From: a virus
Direction: 5' to 3' (one strand)
IMG/VR virus record: IMGVR_UViG_3300042923_000617
Coordinates: 1-41,918 of that record
DNA: 41,918 nt
Both the position numbers and the translations under genes were made by a program. Below are positions 31,052-37,095 of this stretch, piece by piece; position 1 is the first letter of the stretch; each line of letters starts with the position of its first letter. Below the pieces are notes generated by a model, which did not search any database, was not told where the DNA came from, and was given only the letters and a program-made list of their open reading frames with translations.

Positions 31052-31611
31052 TTCATCTCCAACTCATGCTTGATGTGCTTATGGCGCCGCAGGTTCCCTA
31101 CGCCGCGGTAGCTCTTGCCACAGAACTCGCAGAGCCGTGGCGCGTTGCGGCATGTCGGACACCGCCTGCGCCCGTTGGCCTGCCTCGGCCCGAACTCGTG
31201 GCCGCGGTGGCAACGCTCCTGATTCGTCGGCGGGTGGTGCCCGTTGCGTACACAGTCCGCTGCGTTATCGCGCGGCGTGCCCCAGGCCAGATTCTCTAGA
31301 CGGTTGTCGGTGGGGTTGTCGTTTAGGTGCCGAACAACCGGCAGGCCGTCAGGGTTCGGGATGAACGCTTCGGCCAGCGCCCGGTGGATTAGGACCGCCA
31401 CGCTTCGCCCCGAGTGCGAGACGTTGACGCGGAGGTAGCCACTGTTCATGTGGATCGCAACGACCCGACCACGAATCGTCTGCCGGTGCCCGTTGCTGCG
31501 CGTGATGACACGTGGCGACGAGCGGACGACACCCGCCAGGTTGATGACGTATGCTCCTTCGAGGCCGGGTACGTCGACCCATTCATCGGCAAAATTCGTA
31601 TCCACAGGCAT
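31048..31611 (-). CDS. NUMOD4-HNH homing endonuclease with C2H2 finger
   Basis: This 187-residue protein opens with WVDVPGLEGAYVINLAGVVR (NUMOD4-like), then GYLRVNVSHSGRSVAVLIHR, and an HNH_3-type core VVRHLNDNPTDNRLENLAWG. After a Cys/His region (CHRGHEFGPRQANGRRRCPT) the C-terminus is CEFCGKSYRGVGNLRRHKHI, a C2H2 zinc-finger pattern. Its ATG overlaps the 3' end of the previous gene by 29 bases. It is a likely mobile nuclease beside ERF. Confidence 0.88.
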   Translation of the reverse strand: MPVDTNFADEWVDVPGLEGAYVINLAGVVRSSPRVITRSNGHRQTIRGRVVAIHMNSGYLRVNVSHSGRSVAVLIHRALAEAFIPNPDGLPVVRHLNDNPTDNRLENLAWGTPRDNAADCVRNGHHPPTNQERCHRGHEFGPRQANGRRRCPTCRNAPRLCEFCGKSYRGVGNLRRHKHIKHELEMK

Positions 31612-31939
31612 CGCAAAATCCCTCCACGCCGACCGTCACCCGACCATCCAGGGGGCAGTCAGCCCACAGGCGAGGGTCCAGGTGGAAGAGGGGGTAGTAA
31701 AGACTCCCGCTCCCCTTGCGGAGTTCTTCGATCGCTTCCCCCTCCGTGAGGGAATCCCACAACGCTTGCTGTTGAAGGACGTACAGGACCCCGTCCCAGA
31801 ACCCGCGTCGGTGACCTGTCTTGTAGGAGACGCCCATGCGGGTCCGGTCGTAAGCGCGGGACTCTGCTGCGGCTTGCGCTAGTCCGTGGTCCGTGCGTAG
31901 ACGGTCGGAAGCATCCGAAACCATCGCGTTCCAGTTCAT
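31583..31939 (-). CDS. Small hypothetical protein, 118 aa
   Basis: The protein (MNWNAMVSDASDRLRTDHGL) has a helical N-terminal half and the segment MGVSYKTGHRRGFWDGVLYV, and ends in DACGYEFCR. The start overlaps the previous stop by four bases. The 29-base overlap at its end with the HNH gene may reflect insertion of the HNH gene. No family is recognised. Confidence 0.6.
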   Translation of the reverse strand: MNWNAMVSDASDRLRTDHGLAQAAAESRAYDRTRMGVSYKTGHRRGFWDGVLYVLQQQALWDSLTEGEAIEELRKGSGSLYYPLFHLDPRLWADCPLDGRVTVGVEGFCDACGYEFCR

Positions 31940-32154
31940 GGTCGGTGTCCGCCTTCCTCAGCGATGGTGAGTTCCCTCAAGACCCGTTCCCGGTCCTCAA
32001 CCCACCGCGTTGTCGCCGCCAGGTGTGACTGTGCGGTTTCGAGGTTGCGGGTGGTGACCCAGTGTGCGGATTCCGCTCGGGCCAACATGCGTTGCGCGTC
32101 GTCCCGGGCTCGTTGTGCTTCGGTGACAGCGTCCTCAGCCTCACCAACGTTCAT
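31936..32154 (-). CDS. Coiled-coil small protein, 72 aa
   Basis: Residues 4-65 (VGEAEDAVTEAQRARDDAQR onward) form one long amphipathic helix with heptad spacing, so it is a coiled coil. Nothing else is visible. The ATGA overlap with the following gene supports translation. It may be a scaffold or inhibitor peptide. Confidence 0.6.
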   Translation of the reverse strand: MNVGEAEDAVTEAQRARDDAQRMLARAESAHWVTTRNLETAQSHLAATTRWVEDRERVLRELTIAEEGGHRP

Positions 32155-32163
32155 GTCGTGGTC

Positions 32164-32298
32164 CTATCCGGTGATTCCGTAGATGAGGGCTGCGGTTATG
32201 AGTAGCCCGGTGATGAGTGCGCGTCCGAGGATGCGTTTACGTTCGCGTACAGCCCACGGGGGGCGATTACCAACCCAAGCCAACGGGTCACGAGGCAT
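32164..32298 (-). CDS. Small membrane protein, 44 aa
   Basis: ATG 32298 follows GAGAGGGGCGACG. The product is MPRDPLAWVGNRPPWAVRER, followed by a hydrophobic segment KRILGRALITGLLITAALIY. One membrane span near the C-terminus is clear. The role is unknown. It is encoded with the coiled-coil gene, nine bases away. Confidence 0.6.
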   Translation of the reverse strand: MPRDPLAWVGNRPPWAVRERKRILGRALITGLLITAALIYGITG

Positions 32299-32380
32299 CG
32301 TCGCCCCTCTCGATTGATGTGTGATGCGCGCCCTGTCGTCGACTCGCACGACGATGTACCGTCCCAGGGCCGTACCGCTC

Positions 32381-32683
32381 CTAGCGGCACTTGATGAGGT
32401 ACACAGGTGCACCCCACACCGGCATAAACCCGCCAGACACACGCGCCCACCGGTAGAACGTGCCCTGATCCGCAACCCCCGACGCACACTTCGACGTCGA
32501 CACAACCGTCTTCCGACCGTTGTGGTACCACGGCGCCGTCAACACCTTCGGGGACACGACCGACGAGGATGCGGGGAACGTGTTGACGACGATCCCACGC
32601 GGGTTCGCTGTCACCGCGTACGCGGGTGTTGCGGTGAGGACCAGCCCGACAGCGAGCAGGGCGGCGGTGAGTGTTCTTTTCAT
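32381..32683 (-). CDS. Small secreted protein
   Basis: ATG 32683 is preceded by AAAGGAGAAACAC, a strong ribosome site. The first 23 residues (MKRTLTAALLAVGLVLTATP) are a signal peptide, probably cut after AYA at 21-23, leaving about 77 residues with two Cys (CASGVADQGTFYRWARVSGG in the middle). It would be exported by the host Sec system. A phage-coded secreted protein at the end of an early operon could act on the cell surface or in superinfection exclusion. The function is not established. Confidence 0.7.
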   Translation of the reverse strand: MKRTLTAALLAVGLVLTATPAYAVTANPRGIVVNTFPASSSVVSPKVLTAPWYHNGRKTVVSTSKCASGVADQGTFYRWARVSGGFMPVWGAPVYLIKCR

Positions 32684-32713
32684 GTGTTTCTCCTTTGTTG
32701 GGTTGACCCCCAC

Positions 32714-33163
32714 GGTGCGCTTCCACGGCTCGAACGTGGATGCCTGCCAGCAGCGCGGGACTCGAGCCGTTCCTGAACGATCAACCGTGCGCCTCTACGC
32801 ACGTACCGTCCGTGTAGCAACCACGTCATCCCTTACGGGCATGAGGAAACGTGGTCCCCGTAGCTCTCGAATCCGAAACTTTTATGTATCAGGCGTCATA
32901 GCGCCTGACTCTTGAGCAGGTGACCCGTCAAAGTCACTCCTGCTCTTCCCTTCGACCCCGCGATCACCACGCCAACCCAACGGCCAATGCGAACGGGAAC
33001 CCATTCCTGCTTCTGTGTAGTTATGAACCCCACCTGTTTGCGGTCCGTCCGCGCGCGCCTCGGGTAGAGGGGGCCAGGTTTGGTTATGGGATTTCGTGCA
33101 TTGCTCCGCCGTGACGCGGGTGTCGGACTACTCCGAGGCAATGCCTGAGTTGGTTCGCGGCGG
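32714..33163. other. 450-base stretch with hairpins, mostly non-coding
   Basis: Upstream of the secreted-protein gene, this stretch holds inverted repeats and one weak frame. CAGGCG-TCATAG-CGCCTG lies at 32890-32907, and a longer hairpin with GAGCAGG/CCTGCTC and TGAC/GTCA arms lies at 32914-32945. CGGCTCGA and TCGAGCCG form a further inverted repeat near 32730-32775. I see no good promoter or tRNA. An RNA regulator or leader for the secreted protein is possible. Confidence 0.45.
32896..33033 (-). CDS. Possible 45-aa protein
   Basis: A GTG at 33033 gives GFITTQKQEWVPVRIGRWVG then VVIAGSKGRAGVTLTGHLLK, a sequence that looks more protein-like than chance. There is no good ribosome site, and the hairpins at 32890-32945 fall within it. 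It may be a genuine small gene or a decayed remnant. Confidence 0.3.
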   Translation of the reverse strand: MGFITTQKQEWVPVRIGRWVGVVIAGSKGRAGVTLTGHLLKSQAL

Positions 33164-33289
33164 CTACGCGTCCGGGCACGGATCGGACAGCCCGCTACCG
33201 TCGTGGCAGGTGCACTGCCAGCAGGCGGCGCACTCCTCGGCGTTGTTGACGGGAACGGCGACCATGTGGTGCGTGACGTGGATGTTCAT
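33164..33289 (-). CDS. Cys-rich small protein, 41 aa
   Basis: ATG 33289 follows AGGAGGAGACGCC, the best ribosome site in the region. The product MNIHVTHHMVAVPVNNAEEC continues AACWQCTCHDGSGLSDPCPD. Five Cys and paired His suggest metal binding. It is the first gene after an 81-base gap to the next gene upstream. The function is unknown. Confidence 0.65.
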   Translation of the reverse strand: MNIHVTHHMVAVPVNNAEECAACWQCTCHDGSGLSDPCPDA

Positions 33290-33370
33290 GGCGTCTCCTC
33301 CTACTCCTCTTGCTTGTTTTTGGGTGTGCTGTAGCCAAGCCACCGACGAATCGGCAGCAGAGCTACGGGG

Positions 33371-33634
33371 TTATTCGAGGTCGGGTGGGGTTCCCCTCAA
33401 ATCGGGTTCCTCATCCCCCACCACGAACGCAGACAACGTGTGAACGTCCGCGATGTACCAGTCCGGGTCGTCCCACCGGATCGTGTGCACAGTCCCCCGC
33501 GACTCGACGACCGCCCCGACCGTGTTGGTTCCGAGGTAGGTGACGTGTTGGGGTGCGACACGGTCGTGTGCGTGGTCCGGGGTGTTGTGAACCAGATACA
33601 CGCGGGCACCAGCGGTGAGAGTCGAGATGTTCAT
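33371..33634 (-). CDS. Small hypothetical protein, 87 aa
   Basis: ATG 33634 gives MNISTLTAGARVYLVHNTPD with beta-rich segments (VTYLGTNTVGAVVESRGTVH and TIRWDDPDWYIADVHT). It resembles small SH3-like beta-barrel proteins of phages, but this is not certain. It overlaps the next upstream gene (ATGA). Confidence 0.6.
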   Translation of the reverse strand: MNISTLTAGARVYLVHNTPDHAHDRVAPQHVTYLGTNTVGAVVESRGTVHTIRWDDPDWYIADVHTLSAFVVGDEEPDLRGTPPDLE

Positions 33635-33807
33635 GACACCACCGGGCACATCTCGGTCTTGTATGCGTCCGAGCAGTGTTCACACCACGTCTCGAAGCAG
33701 CGCTCGCAGCCGGGGCCGTTGTGGTAGCCCGCGTCCAGAATCCACACGTCGATGGAGCCGTACCGCTCATAGAACACGTGACCACCAGGGACAAGCTGAA
33801 TGCTCAT
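33631..33807 (-). CDS. Small Cys-rich protein, 58 aa
   Basis: ATG 33807 follows AAGGAAGTGCAGTC. The protein starts MSIQLVPGGHVFYERYGSID and ends with GPGCERCFETWCEHCSDAYK, giving CxxC...CxxC for zinc. It overlaps both neighbours by four bases. The role is unknown. Confidence 0.6.
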   Translation of the reverse strand: MSIQLVPGGHVFYERYGSIDVWILDAGYHNGPGCERCFETWCEHCSDAYKTEMCPVVS

Positions 33808-33929
33808 GACTGCACTTCCTTTGCGTCCCAGCCGGCGTTGAAGATGCACTGCGCCAGTTCGGTCGCCAGTTCACCCATCGGCTCAAGGGTCGTCAGGAAC
33901 TGACCGAACGCCACCTCACGATCACTCAT
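33804..33929 (-). CDS. Small helical protein, 41 aa
   Basis: The product is MSDREVAFGQFLTTLEPMGE with ATG at 33929, then LATELAQCIFNAGWDAKEVQ. The frame is framed by ATGA overlaps on both sides, which is the main support. It looks helical and soluble. It has no family match by eye. Confidence 0.55.
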   Translation of the reverse strand: MSDREVAFGQFLTTLEPMGELATELAQCIFNAGWDAKEVQS

Positions 33930-34159
33930 GACCAGTCCTCCAGGTAGTCGGGGTCGACCGGTGTGATAGGGGCACGCTCATTCAGCGAACGTTCCTCCAA
34001 TACCCAGTCGACGAACGCCAACCCGACACCGATTGCGGCGAGCAGCCACCACCCGTTCGGCGCCCACAACTCCGGGTCCGTGTTCGCCCACGTCATGAAC
34101 GAACCCACACCACCCGCCAACAGCAGCACCACCGCGGTCAGAGCAATCAGGCCACGCAT
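33926..34159 (-). CDS. Two-span membrane protein, 77 aa
   Basis: ATG 34159 overlaps the excisionase-like stop. The protein has two hydrophobic helices, MRGLIALTAVVLLLAGGVGS and WWLLAAIGVGLAFVDWVL, and a polar tail. It could be a holin-like or membrane-signalling protein, but it sits in the early region, so a role in exclusion or host takeover is as likely. Confidence 0.65.
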   Translation of the reverse strand: MRGLIALTAVVLLLAGGVGSFMTWANTDPELWAPNGWWLLAAIGVGLAFVDWVLEERSLNERAPITPVDPDYLEDWS

Positions 34160-34341
34160 CACGCCACCTCCCCGCCGGCAAGGATCGCGTCAACCGACTC
34201 ACGCCGATAACGAACCATCCGCCCGATCTTGATAAACTCCGGGCCGATCTTCTGCCACCGCCACTTCGCCAGAGTCCCCACCTCCACACGGAAGATGTCG
34301 GCCACCTCCTGCGGTGTGAGCAGGTCACTGGGCTCAGTCAT
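34159..34341 (-). CDS. xis: Excisionase-like HTH protein (MerR/HTH_17 type)
   Basis: From ATG 34341 the 60 residues MTEPSDLLTPQEVADIFRVE, VGTLAKWRWQKIGPEFIKIG, RMVRYRRESVDAILAG are a textbook winged-helix of the excisionase/BldC type. Such proteins bind attachment-site arms and drive excision. It is encoded early in the leftward operon, separate from the integrase. Its assignment as excisionase is by family and location, not experiment. Confidence 0.82.
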   Translation of the reverse strand: MTEPSDLLTPQEVADIFRVEVGTLAKWRWQKIGPEFIKIGRMVRYRRESVDAILAGGEVA

Positions 34342-34766
34342 GACGCCACCACCCGCGCTCGGGTCTCGATACACGTGCGGCAGGCGCGGCCGTTGTCGTC
34401 TGCGTAAGTGTTCTCGTCGGTAAGGTCGTGTCCCGCGGCGCACTGTCCGGTGCGGGCTCGGTGACCACGTATCCAGTTCTCACGCGGGGTCACCGCCTCA
34501 AGGTGAGCCGGGTTCACGCAGGCGTGGTTCCTGCACAAGTGGTCGACGTGATACCCAGCGGGGATGCTTCCGATGACCGACTCGTACGCGTAGCGGTGTG
34601 CGTATTCGGGTCCGCTGCCAGGGCGCCCGTTGTTCGGCTTACCGGGTTTGCGCACCTGACCGTAGCCAATCGTTAGCTTCGCGCCCGTCCACACCCAACA
34701 GTCGGTGGCGGTCGAGAGGCGAACCTTGTTGCGCATGTTCGGCGGGAGGTCCCAGACAGTAGCCAT
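34338..34766 (-). CDS. HNH endonuclease (HNH_3 type)
   Basis: This 142-residue protein (MATVWDLPPNMRNKVRLSTA) has an HNH_3 core: CWVWTGAKLTIGYGQVRKPG, AHRYAYESVIGSIPAGYHVD, then HLCRNHACVNPAHLEAVTPR. A small zinc tail follows (CAAGHDLTDENTYADDNGRA then CRTC). It overlaps the Cro-like and excisionase-like genes on both sides, so it has been inserted neatly between the two. It is free-standing. Confidence 0.88.
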   Translation of the reverse strand: MATVWDLPPNMRNKVRLSTATDCWVWTGAKLTIGYGQVRKPGKPNNGRPGSGPEYAHRYAYESVIGSIPAGYHVDHLCRNHACVNPAHLEAVTPRENWIRGHRARTGQCAAGHDLTDENTYADDNGRACRTCIETRARVVAS

Positions 34767-34975
34767 CACGCCACCTCCACGGGGACGCCGGTGGCATCAG
34801 AGAGCGCTACGGCACGGTTGAAAGGGATGATGTTGGGGCGCTCGAGGTACCGGCGAACCGTGTTCTCGGGGATGCCCGCTCGCCGGCCCAGCCAGGCAGG
34901 CGTACGATCCTCCTCATCGAGGAACGCATTCACCTTCTGAACGAAGGACTCTGCGGGAGTCGAGGTGGTTGTCAT
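34766..34975 (-). CDS. Cro-like HTH repressor, leftward
   Basis: The 69-residue protein (MTTTSTPAESFVQKVNAFLD) contains WLGRRAGIPENTVRRYLERP, a helix-turn-helix. It is the first gene of the leftward early operon and is divergent from the HTH gene at 35094. It starts 13 bases downstream of the GGTGGAGA palindrome. A Cro-like role in the lytic switch is probable. Confidence 0.75.
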   Translation of the reverse strand: MTTTSTPAESFVQKVNAFLDEEDRTPAWLGRRAGIPENTVRRYLERPNIIPFNRAVALSDATGVPVEVA

Positions 34976-34987
34976 GACTCCACTCTA

Positions 34988-35005
34988 GGTGGAGAAATCT
35001 CCACC
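34988..35005. promoter_or_regulatory. Operator palindrome GGTGGAGA-AA-TCTCCACC
   Basis: The 18-base perfect palindrome has 8-base arms about a central AA. It lies 13 bases from the Cro-like start. Partial copies occur in the same intergenic region: GGTGGA at 35030-35035, TCTCCA at 35066-35071 and TGGAGA at 35083-35088. It is a good candidate for repressor binding at divergent promoters. Confidence 0.7.
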
Positions 35006-35093
35006 CGCAAGAGTGAAAACTATTTTTCTGGTGGATGTATCAGAGCCCGGGGACCAGACTCCTCATCTCCAGACACACCGAATGGAGACTCCG

Positions 35094-35378
35094 ATGAACG
35101 CCGAACCGACTAACATCGACCGGGTGCCTACGACTGATGAACGCGTAGCGGCAGCCCTCAAGCGCCTACGTGTAGAGATTGAAGCGCAGTACGGTTCGGT
35201 ATCCGCGATCGCCCCGCACCTCACGACAGTGAAGAAGCACGCACTCCTCGACAACCTCAACGGAACGTCGATGCCGAAGTTCAACGTCGTGATGGAGATT
35301 CTCGAGCTGTTGGGGCTCCCCTATGACGAGCTCATGCGGCGCGCTGACGCCGATCTTCAGGCACAACATAGGTCGTAA
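35094..35378 (+). CDS. Repressor-like HTH protein, rightward
   Basis: ATG 35094 is preceded by GGAGACTCCG and gives 94 residues. The HTH is VSAIAPHLTTVKKHALLDNL and NGTSMPKFNVVMEILELLGL. It is divergent from the Cro-like gene across the operator palindrome and in the same direction as the integrase, so it is the likely immunity repressor. It lacks a LexA-type cleavage domain, as in many actinophages. An upstream in-frame start at 35082 is possible. Confidence 0.75.
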   Translation: MNAEPTNIDRVPTTDERVAAALKRLRVEIEAQYGSVSAIAPHLTTVKKHALLDNLNGTSMPKFNVVMEILELLGLPYDELMRRADADLQAQHRS

Positions 35379-35874
35379 GCGCTACGGCATGGTCGAAGCT
35401 GATGCACGGCTTCCCTACCCGCACGAACGGGCACGCCTTCGCGCACGGCTCCCCTACCCCACAGACTTTGACGTCGTCGTCGTCCTTAAACATGCTTCCC
35501 CCGAGAAAATGGCTTGCCTTGCCTCCGGGGCTATATCACTCGTGGGGAGTGCCGGCGCAAGGGCTTGACGCGAGGGTACGTGATCCTGCCGACATTCGGG
35601 CGAGCGATTTCCCCCGCTGAGTGGGATTTGTCCCCCTTAATCCCTACAAACTGCACCGCGTGGACTGTAACGATTAGGTAACGGGGCGTGAGGATTTCGT
35701 ATTGCTAGCCGTCGGGCGGTTGTTGCGTACGGTATGAGGTACTATCGCGCGCCGGGCTACAGTGTTTTCTCCCCCTTGCGTGGAGGTTCCTCAACCGGTG
35801 ATAATGGGGGTAGAGAGATGCCCCGCACCTGCTGGTACAGGCCGGGGCGACGGCCGACTAACAGAGGAGTCGAC
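35379..35874. other. 496-base stretch without a clear gene
   Basis: No frame here has both a ribosome site and protein-like sequence. It has two similar segments (GGCTTCCCTACCC and GGCTCCCCTACCCC) near 35407 and 35448 and a promoter-like site at 35776-35805 in front of the small-gene cassette. I see no strong terminator after the repressor. Confidence 0.5.
35776..35805 (+). promoter_or_regulatory. Candidate rightward promoter TTGCGT-N18-GATAAT
   Basis: TTGCGT at 35776-35781 and GATAAT at 35800-35805 are 18 bases apart. The predicted start is about 60 bases before the ATG at 35875. The -35 is the same hexamer as in the leftward promoter candidate at 22426-22455. It would drive the cassette genes and integrase. 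Confidence 0.4.
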
Positions 35875-36114
35875 ATGACAGAGTCTACCGAAGTCCAGTT
35901 CCAGATCGTGGCGCACGTCATCTCATCGGCGGTCCGCGACTGCGGCTGCACCGAGAGCGTAACGGCGCGTCTCGTATTGCGAGACAGCGATGGCTACAAC
36001 CGCGCGGTGCTGGCCGTGGGCGACCCGGAGCGCACTTTCGACGCGTCCGTGGAGTCTGCCCTGCGCCGATTCGAGTCATCGGCGCGCGCCCTCGCCGCCG
36101 AGGGGAGTGAGTAA
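35875..36114 (+). CDS. Cassette protein, 79 aa
   Basis: ATG 35875 follows AGAGGAGTCGAC. The protein begins MTESTEVQFQIVAHVISSAV and ends in FESSARALAAEGSE. It appears to have an alpha/beta fold with two Cys near 22-24. Its last codons belong to the repeated GGAGTGAGTAA junction. No family is recognised. Confidence 0.65.
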   Translation: MTESTEVQFQIVAHVISSAVRDCGCTESVTARLVLRDSDGYNRAVLAVGDPERTFDASVESALRRFESSARALAAEGSE

Positions 36115-36543
36115 ATGAGCGAGCGCGACCTGGCGCTGGCGGCACGCATCCGCCTGGCGATGACAGATGCGAGGCTCACGCAGGCGGAACTCGCGCACAT
36201 GGCCGAACTCACACCCGACAAGCTCTCTAAGGTGTTCGCCTGCAAGCGACGCGTGTCGTCGCTGGAACTGGCGCTCATCTCCCAAGCGACGGGTTGGAGC
36301 GTCGAGAAACTGTTGGGCATCAGCATTGATGTCACCGGGTACCGCGACGGTTACCGTGACGCGATCAACGACGCCGCCCTCGCATTCAGACAGGGGCGCT
36401 TCTCGGCGTTTCTCAGAGATTCGTCGCCCCTCGCTCACCCCAGCGAGGGTTCGTGCGAACGTCCGCCTGCCGGATGGACGTGCAACTTGGAACGCGGTCA
36501 CGAGGGTCCCTGTCCGACCCGCACCGCCGCCGATAGGAGTTAG
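36115..36543 (+). CDS. XRE-like HTH protein with GHxGPC tail, 142 aa
   Basis: Residues 10-60 (IRLAMTDARLTQAELAHMAE then LTPDKLSKVFACKRRVSSLE) are a Cro/CI-type HTH. After a helical middle, the C-terminus has GSCERPPAGWTCNLERGHEG and PCPTR, resembling the GHxGPH-type zinc knuckle at 19475-19621. It may be a second regulator of lysogeny. It begins two bases after the repeated junction. Confidence 0.72.
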   Translation: MSERDLALAARIRLAMTDARLTQAELAHMAELTPDKLSKVFACKRRVSSLELALISQATGWSVEKLLGISIDVTGYRDGYRDAINDAALAFRQGRFSAFLRDSSPLAHPSEGSCERPPAGWTCNLERGHEGPCPTRTAADRS

Positions 36544-36545
36544 TA

Positions 36546-36698
36546 ATGAACGAGGAAAGGGACCGGCTGATCCGTGACGCTGAGGAGCACGTGACCAAGC
36601 TTCTCGCAGCAACCGAACTGGTCGACAAGGCGTGGCACGCGCACGAGGCTGCTGTCTTCTACGGCCTAGCGCTACGCGCCGCCGATAGGAGTGAGTAA
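36546..36698 (+). CDS. Cassette protein, 50 aa
   Basis: The frame encodes MNEERDRLIRDAEEHVTKLL then AATELVDKAWHAHEAAVFYG and ends ADRSE. It is helical, with no Cys and no family. The junction motif (GGAGTTAGTAATG) lies at its start and (GGAGTGAGTAATG) at its end, so its boundaries are clear. Confidence 0.6.
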   Translation: MNEERDRLIRDAEEHVTKLLAATELVDKAWHAHEAAVFYGLALRAADRSE

Positions 36699-36955
36699 TG
36701 AGCGCACGACAGTACGAGTACAAGCGCGAACAGGCGAAGATCGCACGACGGCAGGCGGAGGAACTGCGCAAGCTTCACACGATCGCGAACTGCGGACTCG
36801 ATATTCGCATCAACTACGGCACGAAGTACGTACCGCAGCACATCGCAATGCGGATCGCTGACCAGTTCCCGATCTGGGCCGACGAGTACGACACCGTAGC
36901 GGACCGTCTCGAATCGGAGATGGCCGCGATGTTCGCCAGCAGGAGTCAGCAGTGA
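36698..36955 (+). CDS. Cassette protein, 85 aa
   Basis: The protein MSARQYEYKREQAKIARRQA, EELRKLHTIANCGLDIRINY, continues to an Ala-rich helix. It is basic at the N-terminus and helical. The following gene starts inside its stop (GTGA). The function is unknown. Confidence 0.6.
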   Translation: MSARQYEYKREQAKIARRQAEELRKLHTIANCGLDIRINYGTKYVPQHIAMRIADQFPIWADEYDTVADRLESEMAAMFASRSQQ

Positions 36956-37095
36956 GCGAGTTCTACAGGTGGTGGGTGGAGAAAACGTCGGGCGGGTTCG
37001 GTGTGCTGAAGTCGCACGAGCCGATGCCAAAGAAGGCCGGCCTGGTGCGTCCAACTAGTGATGCCGATGCCGCCGCTGGGTCCGTTGATGCCTAG
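36952..37095 (+). CDS. Cassette protein, 47 aa
   Basis: The GTG at 36952 gives MSEFYRWWVEKTSGGFGVLK then SHEPMPKKAGLVRP and an Asp/Ala-rich end. It overlaps the integrase start and includes a GGTGGAGAAA sequence (36975-36984) that matches one operator half-site. The frame ends at 37095, eight bases after the chosen integrase ATG. It may be translated or may serve as a leader. Confidence 0.45.
   Translation: MSEFYRWWVEKTSGGFGVLKSHEPMPKKAGLVRPTSDADAAAGSVDA

Noticed and set aside
32714-32810. tRNA in the stretch upstream of the secreted protein
   Set aside because: A T-arm-like CCACG-TTCGAGC-CGTGG is seen, but no matching acceptor or anticodon arm can be formed. It is better explained as part of a CGGCTCGA inverted repeat.
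35323-35568. Plus-strand frame after the repressor
   Set aside because: It overlaps the repressor end, has no ribosome site and reads as low-complexity Arg/Pro/Ala sequence.
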